A DNA stretch of 64,000 bases from an uncultured Opitutia bacterium (lineage in GTDB: Bacteria > Verrucomicrobiota > Verrucomicrobiia > Opitutales > Opitutaceae), in assembly GCA_903900845.1 (NCBI GenBank), contig CAIUOU010000110.1, positions 1 through 64,000 of the forward strand. The letters are read 5' to 3'. Shown piece by piece: positions 7,654 through 18,862 of the stretch. Made by a program: the position numbers and the translations under genes. Within the stretch, counting starts at the first letter, position 1. Each line of letters begins with the position of its first letter. Below the pieces are notes generated by a model. It did not search any database, was not told the origin of the DNA, and saw only the letters and a program-made list of their open reading frames with translations.

Positions 7654-7696
7654 GCATCTGTCACCCCTTCAAACCAACCGTCATCAACCCCGTCCC

Positions 7697-9331
7697 ATGA
7701 ACTGGATCCACCACCTCACCACACGCGCCAAGCTGCTGTTCGGCTTCGGCGTGATACTGTTCCTGCTTGCGGCCGCCGTCGCCACCGCGGTCTGGTCCCT
7801 GCGCGAGATCGAGGAGGCGCAGCGCTTGCTGATGGACCGCGAGCTCGCGGTCCTCGATACGATCTCGGAGATGCGCGACCGCCAGGACTGGCAGCGTATC
7901 CGGATGCTCGACGCGATGATCGCCGAGGACGCGCGCGACCGGGAGCGCAACCTGCGGCTGGTCCAGGATGGCGCCACGGCCGTGAACCGCGCCCTGGAGA
8001 AACTCGCCACCCTCCTCGCCGGTGACACCTCTTCCCTGCAACGCATCTCCGAACTGCGGTCCGCCGTCGACGATTACCGCCGCAGCCGCGCGGACCAGCT
8101 CATACAGATCAACGCCGGGCGTCTCGCGGAAGCACGGCAGCTGGGCGGAAGCCAGCAGGAGCAGCGATTCGAGAAACTCGGCTCCATCCAGGACACCCTC
8201 TACGTTGCGGCGCAGGAACGGGCGCGGAGCTCCGCCGCGCGGATGCAAGCCATCGCCGGCCAGGCGAGCACAACCATGCTGGTCAACGGTGCGTTTGCCT
8301 TGGTCATCGGCCTCGTGCTCGCCGCCATCCTCAGCCGCTCGATCGCCGATCCCCTACGGCTCATCGCCAGCGCCGCGGAGCGGCTGGCGACGGGCGACCT
8401 TTCGGGGGAAAAGATCGAGCTCGACCGCCGCGACGAGGTGGGGGCGCTCGCGCGGTCGTTCAGCCGTCTGGCCGAGGGCATGCGGACGCAGATCCGCAGC
8501 ATCACTGAGGGCGTGAACGTGCTGAGCACGGCCGCGAGCCAGATCTCGACCTCCACGACCCAGCTGGCCGCGACCTCCGCGGAGACCGCCGCGGCGGTGA
8601 GCGAGACGACCACGACGGTGGAGGAACTCCGCCAGACCGCGATCGTCGCCAGCCAGAAGGCCAAGTCCGTTTCCGATACCTCGCAGCGCGCCGCGCAGGT
8701 CGCGCAGTCGGGCCGGCAGTCGGTGGAGGACACGGTGGCGGGGATGCGGCGCATCCGCGAGCAGATGGACTCGATCGCCGAGCGGATGGTGCGCCTCAAC
8801 GAACAGTCGCAGTCGATCGGCCAGATCGTGACGACGGTGGAGGACCTCGCGGCGCAGTCCAACATGCTGGCGGTGAACGTCGGCATCGAGGCGGCGAAGG
8901 CCGGCGAGCATGGCCGCGGCTTCGCGGTCGTCGCGCAGGAGGTGCGCAATCTCGCCGAACAGTCGCGGCAGGCCACGGCGCAGGTCATGGCCATCCTCGC
9001 CGACATCCAGAAGGCGACCAGCGCCGCGATGATGGCGACGGAGCAGGGTGGCAAATCCGTGGACGCCGGGGTTTCGCAAGCGTCGCAGGCCGGGCAGTCG
9101 ATCACGCAGATCAACGCGAACATATCCGACTCGGCGGCGGCGGCCGCGCAGATCGCCGCGTCAAGCCAGCAGCAGCTCGTGGGTGTCGACCAGGTGGCCG
9201 CCTCGATGGAGGGCGTGAAGCAAGCCAGCCTGCAGAACGCCGACGGCGCGCGGCAGCTGGAAGCGGCGGCGCGCAACCTCAAGGAATTGGGCGACCGCCT
9301 GCAGCGGCTGATCCAGCAGTATCGCCTCTGA
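7697..9331 (+). CDS. Methyl-accepting chemotaxis protein (4-helix-bundle sensor, HAMP)
   Basis: 544-residue inner-membrane chemoreceptor. TM1 lies at about 11-33, a mostly helical periplasmic region of about 160 residues (four-helix-bundle type) follows, TM2 is at about 193-213, HAMP at 213-267 and a long signalling coiled coil to about 540. The hairpin tip reads [19 protein letters not shown] (398-416). It ends QRLIQQYRL without a pentapeptide tether for CheR/CheB. An upstream in-frame ATG (7403) would run through the cheW gene, so the ATG at 7697 is used. The signal sensed is unknown. Confidence 0.93.
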   Translation: MNWIHHLTTRAKLLFGFGVILFLLAAAVATAVWSLREIEEAQRLLMDRELAVLDTISEMRDRQDWQRIRMLDAMIAEDARDRERNLRLVQDGATAVNRALEKLATLLAGDTSSLQRISELRSAVDDYRRSRADQLIQINAGRLAEARQLGGSQQEQRFEKLGSIQDTLYVAAQERARSSAARMQAIAGQASTTMLVNGAFALVIGLVLAAILSRSIADPLRLIASAAERLATGDLSGEKIELDRRDEVGALARSFSRLAEGMRTQIRSITEGVNVLSTAASQISTSTTQLAATSAETAAAVSETTTTVEELRQTAIVASQKAKSVSDTSQRAAQVAQSGRQSVEDTVAGMRRIREQMDSIAERMVRLNEQSQSIGQIVTTVEDLAAQSNMLAVNVGIEAAKAGEHGRGFAVVAQEVRNLAEQSRQATAQVMAILADIQKATSAAMMATEQGGKSVDAGVSQASQAGQSITQINANISDSAAAAAQIAASSQQQLVGVDQVAASMEGVKQASLQNADGARQLEAAARNLKELGDRLQRLIQQYRL

Positions 9332-9350
9332 TTTTCAGCCGCGCGCCGCG

Positions 9351-11672
9351 ATGACACCCCGGGAACAGGAGTTTCTGCGCCGCCTCCGCGCCACCTTCGA
9401 GGTGGAGGCGGCGGAGCATCTGGGGGTGATGGGGGAGGAACTGCTGGCGCTCGAGAAGCTGCCCCCCGGCCAGGATCCCGCGCGGTACGAGACGATCTTC
9501 CGCACCGCGCACAGCCTCAAGGGCGCGGCCCGCGCGGTGAGCGCGCGTGATGTCGAGACGCTGTGCCAGGCGATGGAAGGCGTTTTCGCCCGCTGGAAGC
9601 GCGGCGAGGCGCGACCTGACCCCGCCGCGTTCGACGGCTTTCACCGCGCGCTCGAACTTTTGCGGGCACTGATCGCCGCGCTTCAATCCCAGCCGGCGGG
9701 CGCGCCGCCCCATCCCGGCGTGGCGGAAGCGGTGGCTGGCCTGCAGGTGATGGCGGCTGGGGTGTCGCCGCCCGCCGTTCCGGTGGCGCAGGCCCCGGTG
9801 ACGGTGACGACGCCGACGGTCGCTGCGCCGTCTCCCGCGCCGGTTCCCGCCTTGGTGGCGTCTCCCTCCCCGCCGCCGCTCGCGGCTCCGGTTTCCGCGG
9901 CGGCGGCCCACGAGTCGCGCCCGGCCGCGACCGTGCGCATTTCCGTGCAGAAACTGGACCGCCTGCTGCGCAGCGCGGAGGAACTCATCGGGCTCAAGCA
10001 GTCGGCGCGCAAACGCTCCGCGGAATTGCGCGAGATCGCCGAGTCGCTCGCGGAGTGGGATCGCCGTTGGGCGGCCTGGCACCGGGGACGGCAGAACGGC
10101 GCGGCCGAAAGCGACCCTGATGGCGCCACGCACGGGACGGCGGATTTCCTTGATTGGACTTCGGCGCGGATGCGCGCCACCACCTCGCGGCTCGCGGCCG
10201 CCCAGCTCGCCGCCCGGCGCGACGGGCGTGCGGCCGACAAGCTGGTCGATGAGGTGTTGGAAGGGGCGAAGGAGCTGCTGATGCTGCCGGTTTCCACCAT
10301 CACCGACGCCCTGCCGTTGCTGGCGCGGCAGGTGGGTCGTGAGCGGGGCAAGGACATCGAGCTGGTCGTGGAGGGAGGTGGGGTGGAGATGGACAAACGC
10401 GTGCTCGACGAGTTGCGCGACCCCCTTATCCACCTCGTGCGCAACGCCGCCGACCACGGGGTGGAGCCCGCCGCCGAGCGCGTGCGCGCCGGCAAGCCGG
10501 CCGCGGCCCGCATCACCATCACGGTCGGCGCCGTCGACGGCGCCAAGGTGGAGATCGCCCTGGCGGATGATGGCGCGGGGATCGACGTCGCGCGGGTGCG
10601 CGCGGCGGCGGAGCGCCGCGGCGTGATCACGGCCGAGGCCGCGGCGGCGTTGGACGAGGGGAGGGCGATCGCGCTGATCTTCGAGTCCGATGTGACCACG
10701 AGTCCGATCGTCACGGACATTTCCGGCCGCGGGCTGGGCCTCGCGATCGTGCGGGAGAAGGTCGAGAAGCTGGGCGGGCGCGTGCAGGTGGAAACGCGGC
10801 CCGCCCGCGGCACCGTGTTCCGTCTGGTGGTGCCGGTGGCGCTGGCCTCCTTCCGCGGGCTGATCGTGAGGGCCAACCGGCGCGCGCTGGTGTTGCCGGT
10901 TTCGGCGGTCGAGCGCGTCGCGCGGGTGCCCGCCGGCGAAGTGCGGACGGTCGGCGGCCGGGAGACCATCACAATCCAAGGCCGGGCCATTCCCCTGGCG
11001 CGGCTCGCCGATGCGCTTGACCTGCCGGCCGAGGAGGCACCGCCCCCGCCGGTGCAGCTCGCCGTGGTGGTGGTCGCGCAGCGGGATGAGCGGGTGGCGT
11101 TCGCCGTCGACGAGGTCTCCCACGACGAGGAGGTGCTGGTGAAACATCTCGCGCCGCCGCTCAGGCGCGTGCGCAACGTGGCGGGCGCCACGCTGCTCGC
11201 CTCGGGTGCCCTCGTGCCGGTGCTCAATCCCGGCGACCTGGTGCGCACCGCGCGCCGCACGCGCTCGACGGCGGGCGCGAACGGCCGCGCCGCTCCCGCG
11301 CGCGGTCCGCTCTCCGTGCTGGTCACCGACGACTCCGTGACCTCGCGCATGCTGATCAAGGGCATCCTCGAGGCCGCCGGGCATCGCGTGACCACGACGG
11401 TCGACGGCATGGAGGCCCTCGAGGCGTTGCGCGCCGGATCTTTCGACATCGTGGTGTCCGACGTCGAGATGCCGCGCCTCAACGGCTTTGATCTCACGGC
11501 GAGGATCCGCGCCGAGCGCCGGCTGGCGGAGTTGCCGGTGATCCTGGTGACGGCCCTTGCCTCACCGCGTGACCGCGAGCGCGGGATCGAGGTCGGCGCG
11601 AACGCTTACATCGTGAAGAGCGAATTCGACCAGGGCAACCTGCTGGAGATCATCCGGAGGCTCGCGGGATGA
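9351..11672 (+). CDS. CheA-type histidine kinase with C-terminal receiver (WspE-like)
   Basis: 773-residue hybrid chemotaxis kinase. The N-terminal Hpt domain has phospho-acceptor H54 in TAHSLKGAARAVS. A Pro/Ala-rich linker (about 105-195) replaces a clear CheY-binding P2 domain. Then come the dimerisation helices, the HATPase (HLVRNAADHGVEP, DDGAGID, GRGLGLAIV), a CheW-like regulatory domain and a receiver from about 653 with an Asp in VVSDVEMPRLNG. CheA carrying its own receiver is the layout of WspE and FrzE. Its stop overlaps the cheB start (ATGA at 11669). Confidence 0.93.
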   Translation: MTPREQEFLRRLRATFEVEAAEHLGVMGEELLALEKLPPGQDPARYETIFRTAHSLKGAARAVSARDVETLCQAMEGVFARWKRGEARPDPAAFDGFHRALELLRALIAALQSQPAGAPPHPGVAEAVAGLQVMAAGVSPPAVPVAQAPVTVTTPTVAAPSPAPVPALVASPSPPPLAAPVSAAAAHESRPAATVRISVQKLDRLLRSAEELIGLKQSARKRSAELREIAESLAEWDRRWAAWHRGRQNGAAESDPDGATHGTADFLDWTSARMRATTSRLAAAQLAARRDGRAADKLVDEVLEGAKELLMLPVSTITDALPLLARQVGRERGKDIELVVEGGGVEMDKRVLDELRDPLIHLVRNAADHGVEPAAERVRAGKPAAARITITVGAVDGAKVEIALADDGAGIDVARVRAAAERRGVITAEAAAALDEGRAIALIFESDVTTSPIVTDISGRGLGLAIVREKVEKLGGRVQVETRPARGTVFRLVVPVALASFRGLIVRANRRALVLPVSAVERVARVPAGEVRTVGGRETITIQGRAIPLARLADALDLPAEEAPPPPVQLAVVVVAQRDERVAFAVDEVSHDEEVLVKHLAPPLRRVRNVAGATLLASGALVPVLNPGDLVRTARRTRSTAGANGRAAPARGPLSVLVTDDSVTSRMLIKGILEAAGHRVTTTVDGMEALEALRAGSFDIVVSDVEMPRLNGFDLTARIRAERRLAELPVILVTALASPRDRERGIEVGANAYIVKSEFDQGNLLEIIRRLAG

Positions 11673-12754
11673 ACGTGCCGGCCAAAAAGCGCGTGCTGGT
11701 GGTGGACGATTCGGGCGTCGACCGGATGCTGATCTCGCACATCCTTTCCTCCGATCCGCGGCTCGACGTGGTGGGGAGCGCGGCCAGCGGGGAGGAGTGC
11801 CTCGCGCTGCACGAACGCCTGCGGCCCGATGTCATCGTGATGGACGTCACCATGCCCGGCATGAACGGCCTCGAGGCGACGTCCCGCATCATGGGGACGC
11901 AGCCGGTGCCGATCGTGATCTGCTCCGGGTTGCACGGCACCGACCCGCTCATCTCCTTCCGCGCGATCGAGGCCGGCGCCCTCGCGGTGCTGGAGAAACC
12001 GGCCGGTCCGGCCGATCCCGGCTTCGCGACATCGTCCCGCAACCTCGCGGATACCCTGGTTCTGATGTCCGAGGTCCGGGTGATTCGCCGCTGGCAGCGC
12101 GCGCGTCCCCCGGCCGCCGCGCCGCCGCGGCCGGGGTCGGCTTCGCCGGCGGCAGTACGCGACGCCACCCTTCTGGTCATCGGGGCCTCGACCGGCGGCC
12201 CCGTGGCCCTGCACGCGTTGCTGAACAAGCTGCCGAGGGATCTACCCGTGCCCTTGCTGATCGTGCAGCACATCTCGCCTGGCTTCCTGCCCGGGATGAC
12301 CGCGTGGCTGCAGCAAGTCACCGGTTGGCCGGTGCGCATCGCGCGCCAGGGCGAGAGGCCCCTGCCCGGGCAGGTGTATTTCGGGCCCGACCACCTGCAC
12401 CTCGGGGTGAACGGAGCTGGTTTAATGACCCTCACGGCCGCGCCGCCGCTGGGCGGACACCGTCCCGCGGTTAGCCATCTTTTTCGGACGGTTGCCGAGG
12501 GGCCGCTCGCCGCCCGGTGCGTCGCCGTGCTGCTCACCGGGATGGGGGTGGACGGCGCGGCGGAGTTGAAGCTCCTGCGCGACCGGGGCGCGCTCACGAT
12601 CGCGCAAGATGCGGAGAGTTCGGTTGTCCACGGGATGCCGGGCGAGGCGATCCGCCTCGGGGCGGCCGTGCACGTCCTTGCGCCCGAATCCATCGCGTTC
12701 CTGCTGCGCGACTGCGGTCGACGGCCGGTGGCCGCCGCGACCGGACCCGCCTGA
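11669..12754 (+). CDS. CheB-type chemoreceptor methylesterase response regulator (WspF-like)
   Basis: 361 residues: receiver (about 7-125) with phospho-acceptor D59 in VIVMDVTMPGMNG, a linker, and a methylesterase domain (about 165-355) with catalytic S174 (IGASTGGP), H201 (IVQHISPGFLPGM) and D295 (LLTGMGVDGA). It removes methyl groups added by the CheR of this operon, resetting the receptor. All key residues are present, so it should be active. Confidence 0.95.
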   Translation: MNVPAKKRVLVVDDSGVDRMLISHILSSDPRLDVVGSAASGEECLALHERLRPDVIVMDVTMPGMNGLEATSRIMGTQPVPIVICSGLHGTDPLISFRAIEAGALAVLEKPAGPADPGFATSSRNLADTLVLMSEVRVIRRWQRARPPAAAPPRPGSASPAAVRDATLLVIGASTGGPVALHALLNKLPRDLPVPLLIVQHISPGFLPGMTAWLQQVTGWPVRIARQGERPLPGQVYFGPDHLHLGVNGAGLMTLTAAPPLGGHRPAVSHLFRTVAEGPLAARCVAVLLTGMGVDGAAELKLLRDRGALTIAQDAESSVVHGMPGEAIRLGAAVHVLAPESIAFLLRDCGRRPVAAATGPA

Positions 12755-12767
12755 AACGATTTCCGCC

Positions 12768-14957
12768 ATGACCATGCCCTCCGATCCAGCGGCCGCCGAC
12801 CGTGACCACGTCCTGATCGTCGAGGACAGCCTGACGCAGGCCGTGCAGCTGCGCTTCGTCCTCGAGGAGCACGGCTTCGCCGTGCGCCACGCTCGCCACG
12901 GGGCCGAGGCGCTGGCCTTCCTTGCCACCGACCCGTTGCCCTTCGCCGTTGTGAGCGACGTCAACATGCCCGGCATGGACGGCTACGAGCTTTGCCGCCG
13001 GCTTCGCGGCGAGCCGCGGCTGGCGAGTCTCGCCGTCATCCTGCTGACGTCCCTCTCGGACACCTCGGACGTGTTGCGCGCGCTGGAGTGCGGGGCGGAT
13101 TATTTCTTCACCAAGCCCCTCGACGAGAACCTGCTCGTGCCGCGCCTGCGACGGATCCGCGATAATCCGCGCGCGTTGGCGCCGGAAGCCTCCCCCGCCG
13201 GCCTGGTGTTGCCCGGCTCCGAGGGCTCGGTACGCATCGCGGCCGACCCCCGCCAGACGCTCGGCCTGTTACTCTCGACCTACGAGGCCGCGGTGGCGCA
13301 GAACCACCGGCTGGAACGGGCCGAGGCCGAGCTGCGCCAGCTGAACGAGAACCTGGAGAACCGCGTGCGGGAGCGCACCGCGGAGCTGGTCACCGCCAAC
13401 GAATCCCTCCGCGCCGAGTACGCCGCGCGGCTCCGCGGCGAGGAACGTCTGCGCGAGCAAGCCGAGCTGCTCGACAAGGCGAGCGAAGTGATCGCGACAA
13501 CCGACCTCGATGGGCGCGTGCGTTTCTGGAACAACGGTGCCGCGAGGATCCTGCTCTGGGAGGCGGTCGGCATGCACGGCCGGCGTCTGCAGGAGATCTT
13601 TTTGGTCGGTGATCCGGCCGACTCCGCCTCGCTGGCGGCCGCGCTGGCCGCGGGGCGCGACTGGCGCGGGGAGATCCGTGCCAACCCCCGCGAGGGCGCG
13701 GCACGGGTGCTCGACACCAGCGTGACGATCCTCCGGGACACGGCGGGCCGGGCGGACGGCTGGCTGATCATCGGCGCCGACGTCACCGAAAGGAAATCGC
13801 TCGAGGAGAAATTCCTGCGGGCGCAGCGCCTCGAGAGCATCGGTATGCTGGCGGCGGGGATCGCGCATGACCTCAACAACGTGCTGGCCCCGATCGGCAT
13901 GGCGGCGTCGCTCCTGCGGATGCGGCTTACGACCGCCCCGGACCTCAAGCTGATCGACACGCTGGAGAAGTCCGTGACGCGCGGTTCGGGGTTGGTGAAA
14001 CAGATCCTCGGTTTCGCGCACGGCGTCAGCGGCGACCGGCGGACACTGCAGGTTAAGCACCTGATGCGCGACATCACGACGATGATCGCGCAGACGTTTC
14101 CGAAATCCATCGAGCTCGCGGAGCACATCCCGACGGATCTTTGGCCGGTGCGGGGCAACGCCACCCAGATTCACCAGGTGCTGCTCAACCTCTGCGTGAA
14201 CGCGCGCGACGCGATGCCCGGCGGCGGTCGGCTGCACGTGCACGGCGAGAATCGCCGGCTCGACGCCGCCGAGGCCCGCGCCCTGCCGGGAGCGAGGCCC
14301 GGCCCGTGGACGGTCATCGAGGTCGGCGACAGTGGCACGGGCATTCCGCCCGATGTGTTGGCGCGGATCTGGGATCCGTTCTTCACGACCAAAGGAGAGG
14401 GCAAAGGCACCGGCCTGGGGCTGTCGACGGTGCGCGGCATCGTGCAGACCCACGAGGGCTTCGTCTCCCTCGAGACCGAGCTGGGCAAGGGGACGACCTT
14501 CCGGGTTTACCTGCCCGCCGCCGACGTGCCCGAGGCCGCTGCGAGCGAAGCCGCCGCGAAGCCGGCCGCGGCCGGCCGCGGCCAGCACATCCACGTGGTC
14601 GACGACGAGGACTCGATCCGCGAGATCGCGCGGGCGGTTCTCACCTCCGCCGGCTATGTCGTGGAAACGGCCGAGGACGGCCTGGTGGCCGCCGCGCTTT
14701 ACGCCGAGCGTCCCGCCGCGTTCTCCCTGGTGGTCACCGACTACGACATGCCGGGGCTCGACGGAGCGAAGCTCGCCGAGTTCGTGCGATCGCGCGACTC
14801 GGGCACGCGCGTGCTCGCGGTCAGCGGCCTCGCCGACGAGGATGCCGGCGGCAAGCACCCCTCTCTGACCTTCGGTGACGCGCAGCTCGGCAAACCTTTC
14901 ACCGCGGCCTCGCTGCTGCGGAAAGTAGGTGAACTGCTTGAGGTTCCCCGGGCCTGA
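12768..14957 (+). CDS. Hybrid histidine kinase REC-PAS-HisKA-HATPase-REC, putative output of the che operon
   Basis: 729-residue soluble protein starting at the ATG at 12768; longer in-frame starts would overlap cheB. An N-terminal receiver (about 13-130, D64 in VVSDVNMPGMDG) leads through a coiled coil (about 175-235) to a PAS domain (about 230-340). The kinase core has H367 in AHDLNNVLAPI and HATPase motifs DSGTGIPP and GTGLGLSTV. A C-terminal receiver has an Asp in VVTDYDMPGLDG. The N-terminal receiver could take phosphate from CheA. It occupies the position of the diguanylate cyclase WspR in Wsp operons, and no GGDEF domain is present. Confidence 0.92.
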   Translation: MTMPSDPAAADRDHVLIVEDSLTQAVQLRFVLEEHGFAVRHARHGAEALAFLATDPLPFAVVSDVNMPGMDGYELCRRLRGEPRLASLAVILLTSLSDTSDVLRALECGADYFFTKPLDENLLVPRLRRIRDNPRALAPEASPAGLVLPGSEGSVRIAADPRQTLGLLLSTYEAAVAQNHRLERAEAELRQLNENLENRVRERTAELVTANESLRAEYAARLRGEERLREQAELLDKASEVIATTDLDGRVRFWNNGAARILLWEAVGMHGRRLQEIFLVGDPADSASLAAALAAGRDWRGEIRANPREGAARVLDTSVTILRDTAGRADGWLIIGADVTERKSLEEKFLRAQRLESIGMLAAGIAHDLNNVLAPIGMAASLLRMRLTTAPDLKLIDTLEKSVTRGSGLVKQILGFAHGVSGDRRTLQVKHLMRDITTMIAQTFPKSIELAEHIPTDLWPVRGNATQIHQVLLNLCVNARDAMPGGGRLHVHGENRRLDAAEARALPGARPGPWTVIEVGDSGTGIPPDVLARIWDPFFTTKGEGKGTGLGLSTVRGIVQTHEGFVSLETELGKGTTFRVYLPAADVPEAAASEAAAKPAAAGRGQHIHVVDDEDSIREIARAVLTSAGYVVETAEDGLVAAALYAERPAAFSLVVTDYDMPGLDGAKLAEFVRSRDSGTRVLAVSGLADEDAGGKHPSLTFGDAQLGKPFTAASLLRKVGELLEVPRA

Positions 14958-15194
14958 TGCCGGAGCGGATCGCCGCGAGGGGTTCGCGACGGATCAACCC
15001 GGGGACCCGAATCGACGCGGATCAATACACATGTTGGTAGTCGGGGTCGCCGGCTCAGGATCGTCCCGCGGGCGAGACGACCGAAGGCAGTTCCGAATCG
15101 TTCGGGTTTTTAACCGCTGATTTTCCAGCGCGGCTCCGCCACACCCGAAGCGTCGTTCAGGATGGCTCCCGAATAGCTACGCGAAGTGGGCAAC

Positions 15195-15224
15195 CACGGA
15201 TAGACACGAATCGACACGGATAAC
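15195..15224. repeat. CACGGATNNA array, copy 2
   Basis: Three 10-bp units CACGGATAGA, CACGAATCGA and CACGGATAAC. It is followed 16 bases later by the GTAGCC hairpin, at the same spacing as copy 1. Confidence 0.75.
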
Positions 15225-15240
15225 AGGGGTTCGTTTGTAG

Positions 15241-15260
15241 CCGGGGTCCGGCGACCCCGG
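15241..15260. repeat. GTAGCC-type hairpin, copy 3
   Basis: Identical 20 bases to 836-855: stem CCGGGGTC/GACCCCGG with a CGGC loop, also preceded by GGTTCGTTTGTAG and followed by ACT. Confidence 0.85.
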
Positions 15261-15403
15261 ACTATGCCGTCAAACGTGTGGCCGAAGGCTATTCCGACGA
15301 TGGTGAACTTCGACCGCGGATTTCGCTGATGACGCGGGTAACGAGGAAAGGTCCTCTGGCCGACTGACCTTCTCGGAAGAAATCATGGCGGAGGCATGCG
15401 CCT

Positions 15404-15467
15404 ACTCCGTTGCCTTCGTTCCCTCCTGTCCCAAACGATCCGACCGGAGCAAACCGAGGTCGCCGAG
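15404..15467. repeat. CTCCGTT element, diverged copy
   Basis: CTCCGTTGCCTTCGTTCCC followed by TCCTGT resembles the unit at 24694-24719. About 14 bases later CCGGAGCAAACCGAGGTCG forms the imperfect opposite arm. The overall layout equals 1007-1062, but the stem has decayed. Confidence 0.6.
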
Positions 15468-15679
15468 AAAAGGCGGTCGCACCTTGGCCTCCGCTCGGAA
15501 TCATCCGCGTTAATCCGTCCATCCGTTGATGCCCGACCTCGTTGGTTCGAATCCGACCTAGGCGGCAGGCTTTCCGAAAATCCCGGACTAGCCTAACTGC
15601 CCCTGACTAAAAACCTATGAGTAGGAGCGCGGGAGGCGGCTGGCGAAAACGAGCCCGTCAGCTTACCGGGAACTTCGGT

Positions 15680-16093
15680 TTATCCGCCGGCCGGTTTGTC
15701 GCCGAGAGTTTGGACGTAGGCCGAAACGGCGTTGATCGCCGGCTCCAGCCGGCCGACCAGATCGAGGGCGGTCGGCAGGTCGGGGGCCTTTTCCAAGTGC
15801 AGGCAAAGATTGGCGCACTCGCGGGCGCCGGCCATGGCCGAGGAGGACTTCTGCTTGTGGCCGAGACGGTTCAGGGCGCCGAGATCACCACTGTCGCGCG
15901 CGGCGAGGATCTCCACGAGGGTTTTGCGGGTGGTCTCGGCGAAATGGCGGGCAAGACGTAGCGTCTGCACCGGGTCATGGCCGGTGAAGTCGCCGAGGGC
16001 GTTGAGATCAATCGGAGTGTCGGGCACGGGATGGATATGGCGGTGGGCGGAGATCGGATGGGATAAAAATTTCCGATAGTCGGGTGTTTTCAA
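15680..16093 (-). CDS. Stand-alone histidine phosphotransfer (Hpt) protein
   Basis: 137 residues with one Hpt four-helix domain from about 28. The phospho-acceptor is H79 in LGHKQKSSSAMAGA, matching the family pattern AHxLKGSSxxxGA. It shuttles phosphate between a hybrid-kinase receiver and a final response regulator. It lies between two hybrid kinases that lack their own Hpt domain (12768-14957 and 16779-18830), so it is a natural partner for either. The only ATG gives a 25-residue N-terminal tail (MKTPDYRKFLSHPIS); a later non-ATG start is possible. Divergent from the hydrolase gene at 16150. Confidence 0.8.
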   Translation of the reverse strand: MKTPDYRKFLSHPISAHRHIHPVPDTPIDLNALGDFTGHDPVQTLRLARHFAETTRKTLVEILAARDSGDLGALNRLGHKQKSSSAMAGARECANLCLHLEKAPDLPTALDLVGRLEPAINAVSAYVQTLGDKPAGG

Positions 16094-16104
16094 TTACCTT
16101 GATA

Positions 16105-16118
16105 GGGGTGTTTACCCC
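16105..16118. promoter_or_regulatory. Small palindrome in divergent promoter region
   Basis: GGGGT-GTTT-ACCCC, a 5-bp stem with a 4-base loop, in the 56-base gap between the divergent Hpt (start 16093) and cysteine hydrolase (start 16150) genes, inside TTGATAGGGGTGTTTACC. It is a possible operator for both genes. The evidence is symmetry and position only. Confidence 0.25.
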
Positions 16119-16149
16119 AAGCAACCTCCGTTCCCAACCCTTAGAACTC

Positions 16150-16761
16150 ATGAACGCCAAAAACACCGCCGCCATTCTCGTGGGATACCAGAACGATTAC
16201 TTCGCCAAGAATGGCATCCTGCGCGGGGTGGTGGAGGAGTCCAACCGGGTCGACGAGGTGCTCCACAACTCCCTCGATTTCATTCGCGAGGCCGCCAAGA
16301 CCGAGATGTCGATCATCTCCACCCCGATCGTGCTGGAACCGAACTACCGCGCCATGGCGAATGCCGTCGGGATCCTCGACAAGATCAAGCAGTCGGGCGC
16401 GTTCAAGCACGGCACCGCGGGCGCCGACACCATTCCCGAGCTCCTGGCCTTTGGCTCACGCATCGACTACGTGACAGGCAAGGTCGGATTCAATGCCTTC
16501 TCCGACACCACCCTGGAGCAGGTCCTCAAGCAGCGTGGCATCCGCAACGTGCTCGTTGCGGGCATGGTCACCTCGCTCTGCATCGACTCCACCGGGCGCG
16601 CCGCCTACGAGCGGGGGTTCGCGGTGACGATCCTCTCCGACTGCTCCTCCGCGCGCACGATGAGCGAGCACGACTTCTATTGTAAGAACATCTTCCCGCT
16701 CTACGGCCGCGCGGCTTCGAGCAAGGAAGTGCTCCAGGAGCTCGTCCGCACCGCGGCCTGA
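16150..16761 (+). CDS. Isochorismatase-family cysteine hydrolase
   Basis: 203-residue cytoplasmic hydrolase with the complete catalytic triad of the isochorismatase/nicotinamidase superfamily: D16 (VGYQNDYF), K111 (VTGKVGFNAFSDT) and C144 (GMVTSLCIDSTGRAAYERGF). Members cleave C-N or vinyl-ether bonds in small molecules; the substrate cannot be read here. The ATG at 16150 begins the conserved first strand; an earlier ATG at 16084 would add unlikely sequence across the divergent promoter. The hybrid kinase gene follows 17 bases later. Confidence 0.85.
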   Translation: MNAKNTAAILVGYQNDYFAKNGILRGVVEESNRVDEVLHNSLDFIREAAKTEMSIISTPIVLEPNYRAMANAVGILDKIKQSGAFKHGTAGADTIPELLAFGSRIDYVTGKVGFNAFSDTTLEQVLKQRGIRNVLVAGMVTSLCIDSTGRAAYERGFAVTILSDCSSARTMSEHDFYCKNIFPLYGRAASSKEVLQELVRTAA

Positions 16762-16778
16762 GCGCCCCGGCTCAGCTC

Positions 16779-18830
<2,052 letters not shown>

Positions 18831-18862
18831 CGGCGTTCAGCCACCGGGCCCCGTTTCCCGGC

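Larger units (their letters stand above)
14958..15679. other. Repeat-bearing intergenic region
   Basis: About 720 bases between the convergent hybrid kinase and Hpt genes, with no believable coding frame. It carries a degenerate GTAGTC-type hairpin near 15035-15062, the CACGGAT array (15195-15224), an exact copy of the GTAGCC hairpin (15241-15260) and a diverged CTCCGTT element (15404-15467). From 15195 to about 15470 the module order is the same as at 790-1062. Confidence 0.8.

Noticed and set aside
7403-7696. Longer start for the chemoreceptor gene
   Set aside because: It would run out of frame through the upstream cheW gene; the ATG at 7697 gives a normal first membrane helix.
9279-11384. 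701-codon open frame on the minus strand opposite cheA
   Set aside because: It is a GC-driven antisense shadow rich in Arg/His with no motif, while the plus strand encodes a complete CheA.
13269-14858. 529-codon minus-strand frame opposite the hybrid kinase
   Set aside because: Same antisense-shadow character; composition is low-complexity and the opposite strand has all kinase and receiver motifs.
15541-15557. tRNA-like T-arm (GTTGG TTCGAAT CCGAC)
   Set aside because: The 5-bp stem and TTCGAAT loop look like a T-arm, but no matching acceptor, D-arm or anticodon arm could be found upstream at the right distance.
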